Below, piece after piece: positions 8,021 through 17,254 of a stretch of DNA of 64,000 nucleotides. Source of the DNA: Candidatus Sericytochromatia bacterium S15B-MN24 CBMW_12 (GTDB lineage: Bacteria; Cyanobacteriota; Sericytochromatia; S15B-MN24; UBA4093); contig DAZV01000026.1 of the NCBI GenBank assembly GCA_002083825.1, positions 248,001-312,000 of the forward strand. Direction: 5' to 3'. Positions within the stretch are counted from its first letter, which is position 1; every line of letters starts with the position of its first letter. The notes under the pieces were generated by a model. That model was not told the origin of the DNA. It made no database searches and saw nothing but the letters and a program-made list of their open reading frames with translations. The position numbers were made by a program, and so were the translations under genes.

Positions 8021-10522
8021 GTGAAGAAACGACCCGAGACAATAGCTTCAGCCGCCCCCGACGAAGCGCAACGCCTGGAAGCAGTGCTTGCAGCTCTCCG
8101 GGGCGCCGGCGAAGGGGATTTCTCGGTCCGGCTCGCTCATGAGGGAGCCGGGATCATGAGCGACATCGCGCTCGCTTTCAACCGTCTCATGGAACTACGC
8201 GCCATGACGGGCATTCAGCCACCCGAGGAGACGCGCCTCACGACGGAGACCCCGTCGATCGAGTCGCTTCAAACCGCTCTCCGTCAGGTAAAGCACGGCG
8301 ACTTCTCGGTTCGCCTTCCGGCCAACCTGAAGGGAGTCGTCGGAGACACCTACCGCGACTTCAACGACGTGGTGACGCTCAGTGAGCGCATGGCCGGCGA
8401 GATTGGCCGGATCGGGCGGGTCGTCGGCCAGGAAGGCCGCCTAACGGAACGGGCCTCTTTGGGCGCGGTCAGCGGCGTGTGGGAAACCAGCATCGACTCC
8501 CTGAACGCCCTCGTCGGCGATCTGGTTCAGCCTTCCACCGAGGTGGCTCGCGTTATTACGGCGGTTGCAGGAGGCGACCTCACACAGAAGATGAGCCTCG
8601 AGATCAACGGCCGTCCCATCAAGGGCTAGTTCCTTCGAATCGGTACCACGGTCAACACGATGGTCGACCAACTCTCGCGCTTCGCTGACGAAGTCACCCG
8701 GGTAGCCCGCGAGGTGGGCAGCGAAGGCAAGCTGGGGGGGCAGGCGCAGGTCAAGGGCGTGTCGGGCACCTGGAAGGACCTGACCGACAACGTCAACCTT
8801 CTCGCCGGCAACCTGACCACGCAGGTACGCGCGATCGCCGAAGTATCGACGGCCGTCACCAAAGGCGACCTGACGCGGGAGATCACGGTCGAGGCGCAGG
8901 GCGAGGTTTCCGAACTCAAGAACAACATCAACCAGATGATCGCCAACCTGAAGGAAACCACCCAGAAGAACATGGAGCAGGACTGGCTGAAGACCAACCT
9001 CGCCACGTTCTCCAGAATGCTCCAAGGCCAGAAGAACCTGGGCTCGGTCTCCCGTCTCGTGATGAGCGAGCTGACCCCGCTGGTCTCGGCCCAGCATGGG
9101 GCCTTCTTCCTCATGGACTCCGAGAAACACGCGCCGATGCTCAAGCAGATCGGATCCTACGCCTACCAAGAACGCAAGTCCGTCTCCAACAAGTTCATGG
9201 TGGGCGAAGGCCTGATCGGTCAGTGTGCCCTCGAGAAAAAGCCCATCCTGCTCACCCAGGTGCCGAGTGACTACATCCGGATCTCGTCAGGGCTCGGGGA
9301 AGCTCCGCCGCTAAACATCATCGTCATGCCGGTCCTCTTCGAGAGCGAGGTCAAGGCGGTCATCGAGTTGGCCTCGTTCCAGAAGTTCAGCCCGATTCAC
9401 CTGAACTTCCTCGAACAATTGATGGAGAGCCTGGGCGTCGTGCTCAACATGATCACCACCAACATGCGCACTGAAGAGCTGCTGCAGGAGCTCAAGAAGT
9501 CCAACGCCGAGTTGGGGGCCCAAGCCGAAGAGCTCGAGGAGAAGGCCAGCCTGCTTGGAGTCAAGAATAAGGAAGTGGAGCTCGCCGCCGTCTCCCTGGA
9601 AGAAAGGGCCGAGCAGCTTGCTCTCATCTCGAAGTACAAGTCCGACTTCTTGGCCAACATGTCGCATGAGCTGCGCACCCCGCTCAACAGCCTCATGATC
9701 CTCGCCAAGCTGCTGAGCGAGAACAAAGACGGCAACCTCAGCCCGAAACAAGTCGAGTTCACCACCACCATCTACTCGGCTGGCGTCGACTTGCTGTCGC
9801 TCATCGACGAGATCCTCGACCTCTCGAAAGTCGAATCCGGCAAGATGACTATGAACGCTCGTCTTATCCCACTCTCCGAGCTGAGCGATTACTTAGAGCG
9901 AACTTTCAGCCCGATCGCCCAGCAGAAGGGCCTGGACTTTGAGATCGACGTGTCCCCCGAGCTTCCGGCTTCCATCTTCACCGATGGCGAACGCTTGCAG
10001 CAGGTGCTGCGAAACCTGCTCTCGAATGCCATCAAGTTCACCGACCATGGCAAGGTGAACCTCGAGATCGGCATGGCCCAGCCCGGAGTCGAGTTCGAAA
10101 GCGAGGACTTGGGCAAGACGGATCGGGTGCTGGCCTTCACGGTCACGGACACGGGCATCGGGATTCCCCAGGAAAAGCAGAAGGTGATCTTCGAAGCGTT
10201 CCAGCAGGCCGACGGCACGACCAGTCGTAAATACGGCGGCACGGGTCTAGGCCTCACCATCAGCCGGGAGATAGCCAAGCTCCTGGGCGGCGAGATCCAG
10301 GTCGAGAGCGAGCCGGGCCGGGGCAGCGCCTTCACGCTGTACTTGCCGCAGACCTATCCGGGTCCGGATTCCAAGGTGAAGACGCACGAGTTCGACCAGC
10401 TGTTCTACGCCCCCTCCCACGTGAGCTTCGCTCCTCCCGAAGCGACCGCCACCCCTCCCGAGGATCAGAGGGAAGCCATGGCGCCATCATCTTCATTAAC
10501 CCTGCCGGCGCCGGAGTGCTAG
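8021..10522 (+). pseudogene. Multi-HAMP/GAF histidine kinase interrupted by an in-frame amber codon
   Basis: The frame encodes consecutive HAMP-type segments ([47 protein letters not shown]), then a GAF domain ([25 protein letters not shown]), a HisKA phospho-acceptor motif ([11 protein letters not shown]) and an HATPase domain ([29 protein letters not shown]). A TAG at 8627-8629 interrupts it exactly where homologues read [12 protein letters not shown]; one base change from GAG explains it, and reading continues in the same frame. I favour GTG at 8021 as the start because AAGGA lies six nt upstream. The C-terminus ends shortly after the kinase core, without the receiver domains usual for this soluble hybrid family. 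If the amber is real the product is broken; restart at the ATG at 8660 could give a kinase lacking the first HAMPs. Confidence 0.8.
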
Positions 10523-11586
10523 GTTTTCAGGTCGACGAACTCATCGCGCGCCCCATCCATGCCACCCTGCGCCACGCCCATGCGTCAGGGACTAAGGACT
10601 GCCCCATCCTTCGCACCCTCCGCGAGGGGAAACCCCAGCGCATCACCAACACGACCTTCCGGCGCAAGGATAGGAGCGCTTGCCCAGTGGATTTTACCTG
10701 CACTCCTCTCCAACGAGGGCGCCAGATCATCGGAGCCGTCGTCACCTTCACGGACATCACCGAACGAAAGCGAGCGGAAGAAGCCATCCTCCGTCATGCC
10801 GCGGAGCTGGAGCGCGCCAATCGACAACTCAGAGAGAACGAGCGGTACAAGGACGAATTCCTCTCGGTGATCAGCCACGAGTTGCGAACCCCGATCAACT
10901 TAATCATGGGCTTCAGCGAGATGATGGATGATGAAGTCATCGGGCCGCTCAATGCCCAGCAGCACGACTACATGCGGAAGATCCTCGACGGCTCCGACAG
11001 CATCCTGCTGCTGGTCAACGATCTGCTCGATGTTGCCACGATGCAGGCGGGAAAGTTCGAGCTTCACCCCGTCCCCGTCCACTACGAAGAGGTCGTCAAT
11101 AAAGTGCTCACGGCCCTCAAGCCGCTTGCCAGCCAGAAGTGTCTCTCCCTGGCTGCCGAGATGCACCCGCCGATCGTCATCGAGATCGACGGCCCCCGCA
11201 TCGTCCATGCGCTGAACAACATCGTGAGCAACGCGATCAAGTTCACCCCGGAAGGGGGCTCGGTCCGGGTCAACGTCTATCGGCATGATCATGAGCTGGT
11301 GACGGAGGTCAGTGACTCAGGCATCGGGATCTCCGAGGAGGACATGTCCAAGCTCTTCACCCGCTTTCGGCAACTGGACATGAGCACGACCCGAACCGCC
11401 GGCGGAACCGGGCTGGGGCTGAGCATCGCCAAGGCCTTGGTCGAGGCTCATGGCGGTACCATCAGCGCCATGAGCCCAGGCACGGGCAAAGGCAGCGTCT
11501 TCAGCTTCACGCTTCCAATCGAGGAGAGGGCCTCGACCTCGCCGGAACGGCAGGAGGACGAATCCCTGATGGGTGCCGACGGGTAG
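10480..11586 (+). pseudogene. 5'-truncated PAS sensor histidine kinase, frame-shifted against the preceding kinase
   Basis: Read in another frame from about 10480, the sequence resumes in the middle of a PAS domain ([19 protein letters not shown]). It continues through TFTDITERKRAEEAI, a HisKA motif (SVISHELRTPINL) and an HATPase domain (NNIVSNAIKFTPEGG, DSGIGIS, GTGLGLSIAKAL). The first strand of the PAS domain and any start region are missing, and the coding sense crosses from the upstream frame at about 10463-10480 with no proper start. A GTG at 10516 overlaps the upstream stop but would begin inside the PAS fold. The simplest reading is a deletion that joined two kinase genes out of frame. 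Confidence 0.68.
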
Positions 11587-11736
11587 CGCGCTTGGCTACC
11601 TCTCTCGGACGGCCGAGCATTAGGAACTCAGCCGGATCCCGCTCCCGGCGTCAGGATCGTCCTCTAAACGGCTCGGGCGGCCAATTGAAGGGTGGCACCG
11701 GGCATTTCCCGCAGTTCTGGGAGCCGATCGGGCCGA

Positions 11737-13542
11737 TCAGCCGATGAACTCGAACGGCGAGATCGGTGCGTTGCGCGCGCGCAGCCGCTCGTCCAGGACG
11801 AGCGCCAGGGACCGGTAGAGGCGCATCCCGAGTGCCGGATCGGTCTCGCCCAGCCGGGCCAAGACCGCGTGGTCGATGCATGCCAATTCGACGTCGGTCT
11901 CGGCGACCACCGACGCGCTGGCTCCCTTGCCGTCCAGCATCGACATCTCTCCGAGGATCTCGCCCGCCCCGCACAAGGCCACCGGTACGGCCTGGCCGAG
12001 TTGCTCGAGTTCGATCCGGACCTCTCCCTTCTGCAGCACGTAGAGTGCGTCCAGGCTCTCACCCGCCCGGATCACCGTCTCGCCGGCGAGATGCTTGGCG
12101 AGGCGGGCAAACCGCAGGAGTTTCGGCAGGTCGTCGGGCAGCAAGGCCGGCAGGGCTCGGGCCGTGGTTCCGACCTCCTGGACCGCCGGGGATTGGCGAA
12201 AGCGGCTTCGCTTTGGAAGGTCCAGGCGAGCCACCTCCTCGCGGGCTTCGGCCAGCGTCTCGGCGACGACCTTCACGGCGTGGAGCAACTGCTCCGGTTT
12301 GTGGCTGGCCATCACCTGCATCCGGAAGCGGGCCGAACCGTCCGCGACGGCCGGGAACTCGACCAGGTTGACGTGGACGCCGCGCGTGTGGGCGCGCGAC
12401 CATGCGATACGTCCGACGGCCTCGTCGCCGATATGAGCGGGCACGATCGCGGAAGGCATTCCGATGCACCGGATGCCCTCCGTCCCGAGCGCCTCGCGGA
12501 GGATCTCCGCGTTCCTCAGCAGGGCCGCCCTGAGGACGTTCCCTTCGTTGGATCGGACGATCCGCAGCGCTTCCAGCACCACCGCTGTCTGAATGGGCGA
12601 GAGCGCATTCGAAAAGGTCTGCGGACTGCCGTAGAACTTCATGTACTGCCGCACCGCCTCGGATCGCGTCGCCAGGAAGCCGCCGTTCGAGCAGAACGTC
12701 TTGGAGAATGAGCCCATGACCAGATCAACCTGACCCACTAGATCTTGGAGCGCCAGCGATCCGCCGCCGCCCGGCCCCATCGAACCGAAATCGTGGGCGA
12801 CGTCGACCAGAAGGGTGGCTCCAAACTCTCTGCAGGCGGCCTGAAGCGCCTGCAGATCGGGCACGTCGGAGTCCATCGAGAACAGCCCCTCGGTGATCAC
12901 GAGGATGCCGTTCCGGGCGTCCTGTCGGCGGATCTTCTGAAGGAGTTCGCGAACCGCCGCCGCGTTGAGGTGGGCATGCCGGTGGATGTTGCGGGTGGAC
13001 GCGAGGGCGCCCTGCTGCAGGCAGGCATGGGAGAGCTGATCCATCACGATGTGATCGTCCGGGCGGATCAGGCCCGCGATGCTGGCGTAGCCGGCGGCCC
13101 AGCCGGTCGGGAAAAGGGCCACATGCTCGAAGCCGAGGGCCTCGCCGATAGCCCGTTCGAGTTCGAGGGACAGGACGGTGTTGCCGGCCAACGCGGGCGA
13201 ACCGGCGCTGTGGGGACCGAAATCATGCAGGGCCTTGACGGCGGCCTCCCGGATGGCCGGATGCGCGGTGAGGCCGAGATAATCCTGACATGCGAGGCTC
13301 ACGCCGAGCCCGCCAAGCCCCCGTTCATCCGAGATCTCCATCTCGGGGCCGGGAGCCGCGTGGAGCACCCGTGAAAAGGGCCACACGCCCGCCGCCGATC
13401 GCGCCCGCCGCCACGCCTCGAACCCCTCGGTGCGCGTCAGCAGGTCCGGCCCCGTCGGGTTGGCAAAGTCGAACATGCTTCCCAAGAGGACCTGGGGATC
13501 CGGGTGATCGGATAGAAGGGGCTCTGCGAGGGGGGTGGACAT
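11737..13542 (-). CDS. Alpha-oxoamine synthase fused to a C-terminal cyclic-nucleotide-binding domain
   Basis: A 601-residue protein. Residues about 30-440 are a PLP-dependent alpha-oxoamine synthase, the family of AONS (BioF), KBL and serine palmitoyltransferase, which condenses an amino acid with an acyl-CoA. The segments LGVSLACQDYLGLTAHPA, ALFPTGWAAGYASI, LLVDVAHDFGSMG and MGSFSKTFCSNGG (with the PLP lysine) support this. After a linker, residues about 480-595 form a Crp-type cNMP-binding beta-roll (LYVLQKGEVRIEL, GAGEILGEMSMLDG). ATG at 13542 is preferred: AAAGGAG is nine nt upstream. The gene stands alone. The fusion suggests synthase activity controlled by a cyclic nucleotide, which is inference; the acyl and amino-acid substrates are unknown, and no biotin genes adjoin it. 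Confidence 0.82.
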   Translation of the reverse strand: MSTPLAEPLLSDHPDPQVLLGSMFDFANPTGPDLLTRTEGFEAWRRARSAAGVWPFSRVLHAAPGPEMEISDERGLGGLGVSLACQDYLGLTAHPAIREAAVKALHDFGPHSAGSPALAGNTVLSLELERAIGEALGFEHVALFPTGWAAGYASIAGLIRPDDHIVMDQLSHACLQQGALASTRNIHRHAHLNAAAVRELLQKIRRQDARNGILVITEGLFSMDSDVPDLQALQAACREFGATLLVDVAHDFGSMGPGGGGSLALQDLVGQVDLVMGSFSKTFCSNGGFLATRSEAVRQYMKFYGSPQTFSNALSPIQTAVVLEALRIVRSNEGNVLRAALLRNAEILREALGTEGIRCIGMPSAIVPAHIGDEAVGRIAWSRAHTRGVHVNLVEFPAVADGSARFRMQVMASHKPEQLLHAVKVVAETLAEAREEVARLDLPKRSRFRQSPAVQEVGTTARALPALLPDDLPKLLRFARLAKHLAGETVIRAGESLDALYVLQKGEVRIELEQLGQAVPVALCGAGEILGEMSMLDGKGASASVVAETDVELACIDHAVLARLGETDPALGMRLYRSLALVLDERLRARNAPISPFEFIG

Positions 13543-13636
13543 TCCGGCATGCTCCTTTCGTGGCGGGGCTCGCTGCCGGGAAAGGCTTACGACCCGGCGC
13601 ATGGGTTGCGAAGGACCAAGGGCTAGCTCGGGTGCA

Positions 13637-13918
13637 CTATTCCCGAACCCTGGCTATCTCAATCGCACGGGCCACATGCTTCTCGGTGCCCCCCGCATGA
13701 CCTACCTTGCGCTGCGGGCTACGCAACAGGGACTTGAACTCGGAATACCCAAGATCGAGCGGTGCTGGGCCACCCTGGTGCGCCGCCTGTATCTGGCGGT
13801 AGGCATCCTCATCGGAAGCGAGCATCTCGATGTTCAGCCAGGTTCCGCCGAAGAACTGGCCGCCCGTCCGAGCAGAATCCATCGATTGGACCCGAGATAC
13901 CAAGCAGTCGCCAGCCAT
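13637..13918 (-). CDS. Hypothetical protein or gene remnant (93 aa)
   Basis: A minus-strand frame of 93 residues with normal-looking composition (GGQFFGGTWLNIEML, DLGYSEFKSLLRS). The sense seems to continue upstream of the ATG (CPHEFHRAEV) back to a stop at about 13959 with no usable start codon, and GGAGG lies only two nt before the ATG. It is therefore either a small gene with a poor start or the tail of a broken one. I do not recognise the family. It lies between the oxoamine synthase and the Sel1 gene. Confidence 0.35.
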   Translation of the reverse strand: MAGDCLVSRVQSMDSARTGGQFFGGTWLNIEMLASDEDAYRQIQAAHQGGPAPLDLGYSEFKSLLRSPQRKVGHAGGTEKHVARAIEIARVRE

Positions 13919-14015
13919 GACCTCCGCTCGATGGAACTCATGCGGGCATGGTTTCGAACCGACTTATCGTAGTAGAATCAATTCACCTGCCGACACTCCA
14001 AGGGAGTCCGACCGA

Positions 14016-15281
14016 ATGACATTCAAATCCGTCATTAAATCAATCCTCGTGCTCTTGGCCTTGCTGGGCTTGGGGGCCGGAATCGCAGGCTATTCGTTTT
14101 ATCGCGAGATGCTCGAGGCAAGCCTTCGAGAGGAACTAATCAAGGCCCAGGCGGGATCCCCCGGAGCTCAACTGTCGGTCGGCACCATGCACCTCGTCTC
14201 GACGTTTGGCAAGCTGGACGTGATTGAGGCCGAGAAGTGGCTGCGTCTGGCAGCCCAGCACGAGATTCACAGCGCCAAGGAATTTCTGGAGGTGATCCGG
14301 GTGACCCGGGAGGCCGACGAGACCGACCCAACTGACCAATATCTGCTGGGATTGGCCGAAAACTACGGGCTGCGCGGCATCCATGATCCGACGGAAGTGT
14401 GGATGTGGTTGCTATTGGCCGCGGCCAACGGTCATCCGGACGCGCGGCTCTTGCTGGCGGCCACCCGCCCGGACTCGCCCGGACTTTTCGCGCAGATTGG
14501 CAAGTTTCGGGCGCTCTCCTGGGCTTCCGCGCACGGGCTCCCGCGGCCCGACCTGGATCGGCTGCTGACCGTCAACCATGAGGATCGCGCGGCACGGGCG
14601 ATCTTCGATGTCAGCTATTTCTATGGTAGCGTTGTCAATCCCGACATGCCGGAAGCCATCATCAGTCCGGGACATCCCGAGGTCGTCGCCGATTACCTCC
14701 GGCGCGCGGAGCGAGGTGAGGCGGAGGCCCAGATGATCCTGGCAAAGGCCTATGGTACGACCGATAGCTTCGTTCCGGAGCGTCCCGAGGAAGCCGCGAA
14801 ATGGTATCTCCGGGCTGCAAACCCCAAGAACCGCCACCAGTGGGGCTACGTGGCCGTGCTTCGCCGCCTCGGCGAGCTTTATCTCGAAGGCTACGGCGTC
14901 CCGAGATCGATCCCCGCGGCCTTCGAGTGGTACCGGCGCGCCGCTGAACTCGGCGATGCCGAGGCCCAGTTTGATTTCGCGCTGGCGCTCGAGCGCCATA
15001 CGGTTCCTCCGCGTGATTATCCGCTGATTGCCCACTGGCTCGGCAAGGCGGCCGGTTCCGGTCACGTTCGGGCCGCCTACTTCTATGCAGGCATGCTGAA
15101 CGCCGCCCTTGGCGTTCCCCAGGATCGGGCACGCGCTTACTACTGGGCCAGCATGGCCGATGCCGAGGGGTTCACGCTGGACTCCGACCTCTCAAATAGG
15201 ATCAAGGGCCACCTGTCGAGTGATCAGCGGAAAGCTATCGATGCCGAAGTCGAACGCGCGCTGTCTCGTCGGGATCCCTAG
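14016..15281 (+). CDS. Sel1-repeat (SLR/TPR-like) membrane-anchored protein
   Basis: A 421-residue protein that starts at ATG 14016 (GGGAG upstream) with a hydrophobic anchor at residues about 10-28 (ILVLLALLGLGAGIAGYSF). Several Sel1-like repeats of about 36 residues follow, for example AEKWLRLAAQHEIHSAKEFL, AAKWYLRAANPKNRHQWGYV and AFEWYRRAAELGDAEAQFDF. Sel1 repeats are helical scaffolds for protein-protein contacts; the domain should face the periplasm. The gene is monocistronic here and no catalytic domain is present, so an adaptor role is likely but its partner is unknown. Confidence 0.83.
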   Translation: MTFKSVIKSILVLLALLGLGAGIAGYSFYREMLEASLREELIKAQAGSPGAQLSVGTMHLVSTFGKLDVIEAEKWLRLAAQHEIHSAKEFLEVIRVTREADETDPTDQYLLGLAENYGLRGIHDPTEVWMWLLLAAANGHPDARLLLAATRPDSPGLFAQIGKFRALSWASAHGLPRPDLDRLLTVNHEDRAARAIFDVSYFYGSVVNPDMPEAIISPGHPEVVADYLRRAERGEAEAQMILAKAYGTTDSFVPERPEEAAKWYLRAANPKNRHQWGYVAVLRRLGELYLEGYGVPRSIPAAFEWYRRAAELGDAEAQFDFALALERHTVPPRDYPLIAHWLGKAAGSGHVRAAYFYAGMLNAALGVPQDRARAYYWASMADAEGFTLDSDLSNRIKGHLSSDQRKAIDAEVERALSRRDP

Positions 15282-15415
15282 TCTAGGCCCCAGCCTTATC
15301 CGCCGATTCCGTCCACCGGCCGAATTGGTGGAACATTCTCGCTCTGGTCCGTAGGGCCAATCAGGTGCTTTTCCACCGCTATCCAGGGTGCCTTGCAGGT
15401 TTTGAGCGACCTTAC

Positions 15416-16105
15416 CTACCTGGCCGCCTGCATCGTCTTCGCATGGTGGAGTTCGCGATAGAAGTGGGTGGAGACCAAGGTGAGTATCAGCGAGAAGGGG
15501 ATGAATACGAGGTCCACGGCCAACTGGTAGGTCGGTGATTCGATCCCGCTGCTGCTGCTTAAGGCGAAGACATAGATGCTGGTAGCAACGATAATCAACG
15601 GAACGCTCAAAGCAAACCAAGCGCTGAAGATTTCTCCACGGTGGCCTCTCGTGAGGAGGAATGAGCGCCTCAGAGCTTGCAGCGCGGTCGCGTCTTCGTT
15701 GATTAGCACCATTTGGAATAGGCCCGCCGAAACGGCGAAAATGATGCCGGGCACGAATAGCAGGAGGCTTCCAATCATCACGCCAGCGGCGAAAAGGATG
15801 TTCGCCAGGAGCATCCATCCGAAAACGCGCCAATTGAGCTTTGACCACACGGACGCGAACGAGACCGTCGCCGAGTCAAACGCGCGTAGGGCCGCGCTGG
15901 TGATGAGGATTCCGCCGATGACTCCAATGATCGTCTGTAGAAGTAGTTCAAGCGCGGGGCCAACTACCGGCAGCCGATCGATGCTATTTATCCCAACTCC
16001 CAACAAAGTCAGAGCTAAGTACAGGCCAAGAAAGAGCGAGTAGTTCTGCCTGCCGGCTCTCCAACTTTCGCCGATGGCTCGGCGTAAGGATAAACGAACT
16101 GACAT
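15416..16105 (-). CDS. Polytopic membrane protein (GPDPase membrane-domain/DUF975-like)
   Basis: A 229-residue integral membrane protein with five or six hydrophobic segments, the first being YSLFLGLYLALTLLGVGIN. The loop ATALQALRRSFLLTRGHRGEIF resembles the ALxxSxxLTKGxxWxxF signature of YciC/glycerophosphodiester-phosphodiesterase membrane-domain proteins. The longer open frame upstream is unlikely to be translated: ATG 16105 has GAGGT in front, and upstream codons have non-coding character. Local GC is a little lower than in neighbouring genes. Function is unknown. Confidence 0.7.
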   Translation of the reverse strand: MSVRLSLRRAIGESWRAGRQNYSLFLGLYLALTLLGVGINSIDRLPVVGPALELLLQTIIGVIGGILITSAALRAFDSATVSFASVWSKLNWRVFGWMLLANILFAAGVMIGSLLLFVPGIIFAVSAGLFQMVLINEDATALQALRRSFLLTRGHRGEIFSAWFALSVPLIIVATSIYVFALSSSSGIESPTYQLAVDLVFIPFSLILTLVSTHFYRELHHAKTMQAAR

Positions 16106-16442
16106 GAAGGACCTCTTTCGCGGAGTGTTGTGGGGTTGATGCAATGAATATCTATCATTAGAAAGCCGTGAGATCGAATTGTACCGTATCCGGTTTCCGG
16201 GACACAAGCTTTCGTCGGCTTTCGCGGTGGGCCAGTAGCGCGATCCTTCGCGACCCGCCGATTCTCGTTGCACCGTCGGATGAAGGCCGTTTCGGCCTCA
16301 TGGACCTCTTCCGGAGCGATCCGGACCGCGTTTCGCCGGCATGTCAAAAATATGCAGAGTCCATGACAAGGCAGGGACGAACCGAGCCTCGCAACTCCCT
16401 AGGATGGTTCTTGCAAGTCACCCTTCCGAAGGAGGTCCCACG
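16106..16442. other. Divergent intergenic region, no gene seen
   Basis: About 340 nt separate the leftward membrane-protein gene from the rightward EF-hand gene, so both promoters must be here. I see no convincing promoter hexamers, no structured RNA I can name and no supported short gene. Confidence 0.4.
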
Positions 16443-17099
16443 ATGAAGCGCATCCTCTCCCTCACTGCCTCTCTGGTCATGCTTTCCGGCTGCGGTACCG
16501 GCATCACCTCGACCACCGCGTCGCTCTTGGAGGCGGACTCCACGAGCTGGTCGGCCCAGGCCTTGAATGAACGCGACGGCGATCGCCAGCGTCCCTCGCC
16601 CGCCGAGCGCTTCGCCGAACTCGACGCCGATTCGGATGGCTTCCTCGCGCTCGAGGAGCTCGAGTCAGCTAAGCCGGCCGAGAGCGATCGCCCCGAAGGC
16701 ATGCAAGGTCAGCGCCGTCGCGGCCCCCGCGGCGGCGGCCCCATGCCCGAACCTACCGAGATGATCGAGACTCTGGACACGGACAAGGACGGCAAGATTT
16801 CGCTGGCCGAGTTCGAAGCCGGCGCACCCGAGGCGGGCGATCGCCAGGGCGGTGAGCGCCCCGACATCGAGACGATCTTCAAGCAGATCGACGCGGATTC
16901 GGACGGTTCCCTGACGGCCGAGGAGTTCGCCGCGGCGAAGCCGCCCGAGGGTCGTCGTCGTCATCGGGGCGATCGCCCGATGCCGGAGCCCGCGGACATC
17001 GTCGCTCACCTGGACACGGACGAGGACGGCAAGGTCTCGCTCGACGAGTTCAAGAAGGGCCCCGGTCCCCGGCACCCGGAGGAAGTCCTCCAGGGTTAA
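16443..17099 (+). CDS. EF-hand calcium-binding lipoprotein
   Basis: A 218-residue lipoprotein. The signal ends at about residue 17 with MLSGCGTG, and ATG 16443 follows a perfect GGAGG. Four 12-residue EF-hand loops are readable: DADSDGFLALEE, DTDKDGKISLAE, DADSDGSLTAEE and DTDEDGKVSLDE, each with acidic positions 1, 3, 5 and 12. The loops are arranged as two similar pairs separated by Arg/Gly/Pro-rich linkers, suggesting internal duplication. It should bind Ca2+ in the periplasm or at the outer membrane. The two-component system genes start about 155 nt downstream on the same strand, so it may act as the signal-binding partner of that kinase (inference). Confidence 0.88.
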   Translation: MKRILSLTASLVMLSGCGTGITSTTASLLEADSTSWSAQALNERDGDRQRPSPAERFAELDADSDGFLALEELESAKPAESDRPEGMQGQRRRGPRGGGPMPEPTEMIETLDTDKDGKISLAEFEAGAPEAGDRQGGERPDIETIFKQIDADSDGSLTAEEFAAAKPPEGRRRHRGDRPMPEPADIVAHLDTDEDGKVSLDEFKKGPGPRHPEEVLQG

Positions 17100-17155
17100 G
17101 CGGAAGTTCCCCAGGGGTAAGCTGAAAGAGCGATCGCCCCTCTCTAAGCAAGAAA

Positions 17156-17210
17156 GCCCCGACCCCGCGCGCAGCGCCTCGACGCCGTCAGGCCTCATGG
17201 GGGTCGGGGC
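17156..17210. repeat. 11-bp perfect inverted repeat between EF-hand gene and kinase gene
   Basis: GCCCCGACCCC (17156-17166) and GGGGTCGGGGC (17200-17210) can form an 11-bp stem with a 33-nt loop. No T-run follows on the plus strand. It could be an attenuator or a terminator of the EF-hand gene, positioned just before the kinase start. Confidence 0.5.
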
Positions 17211-17254
17211 GACCCGATCGAAGTTCCTCGAGTTTTCATCGCAGGGAACCCCCC

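Noticed and set aside
8627-8629. Amber codon as pyrrolysine or programmed readthrough in the kinase
   Set aside because: No context supports recoding; homologues have Glu at this position, so a nonsense mutation or sequence error is simpler.
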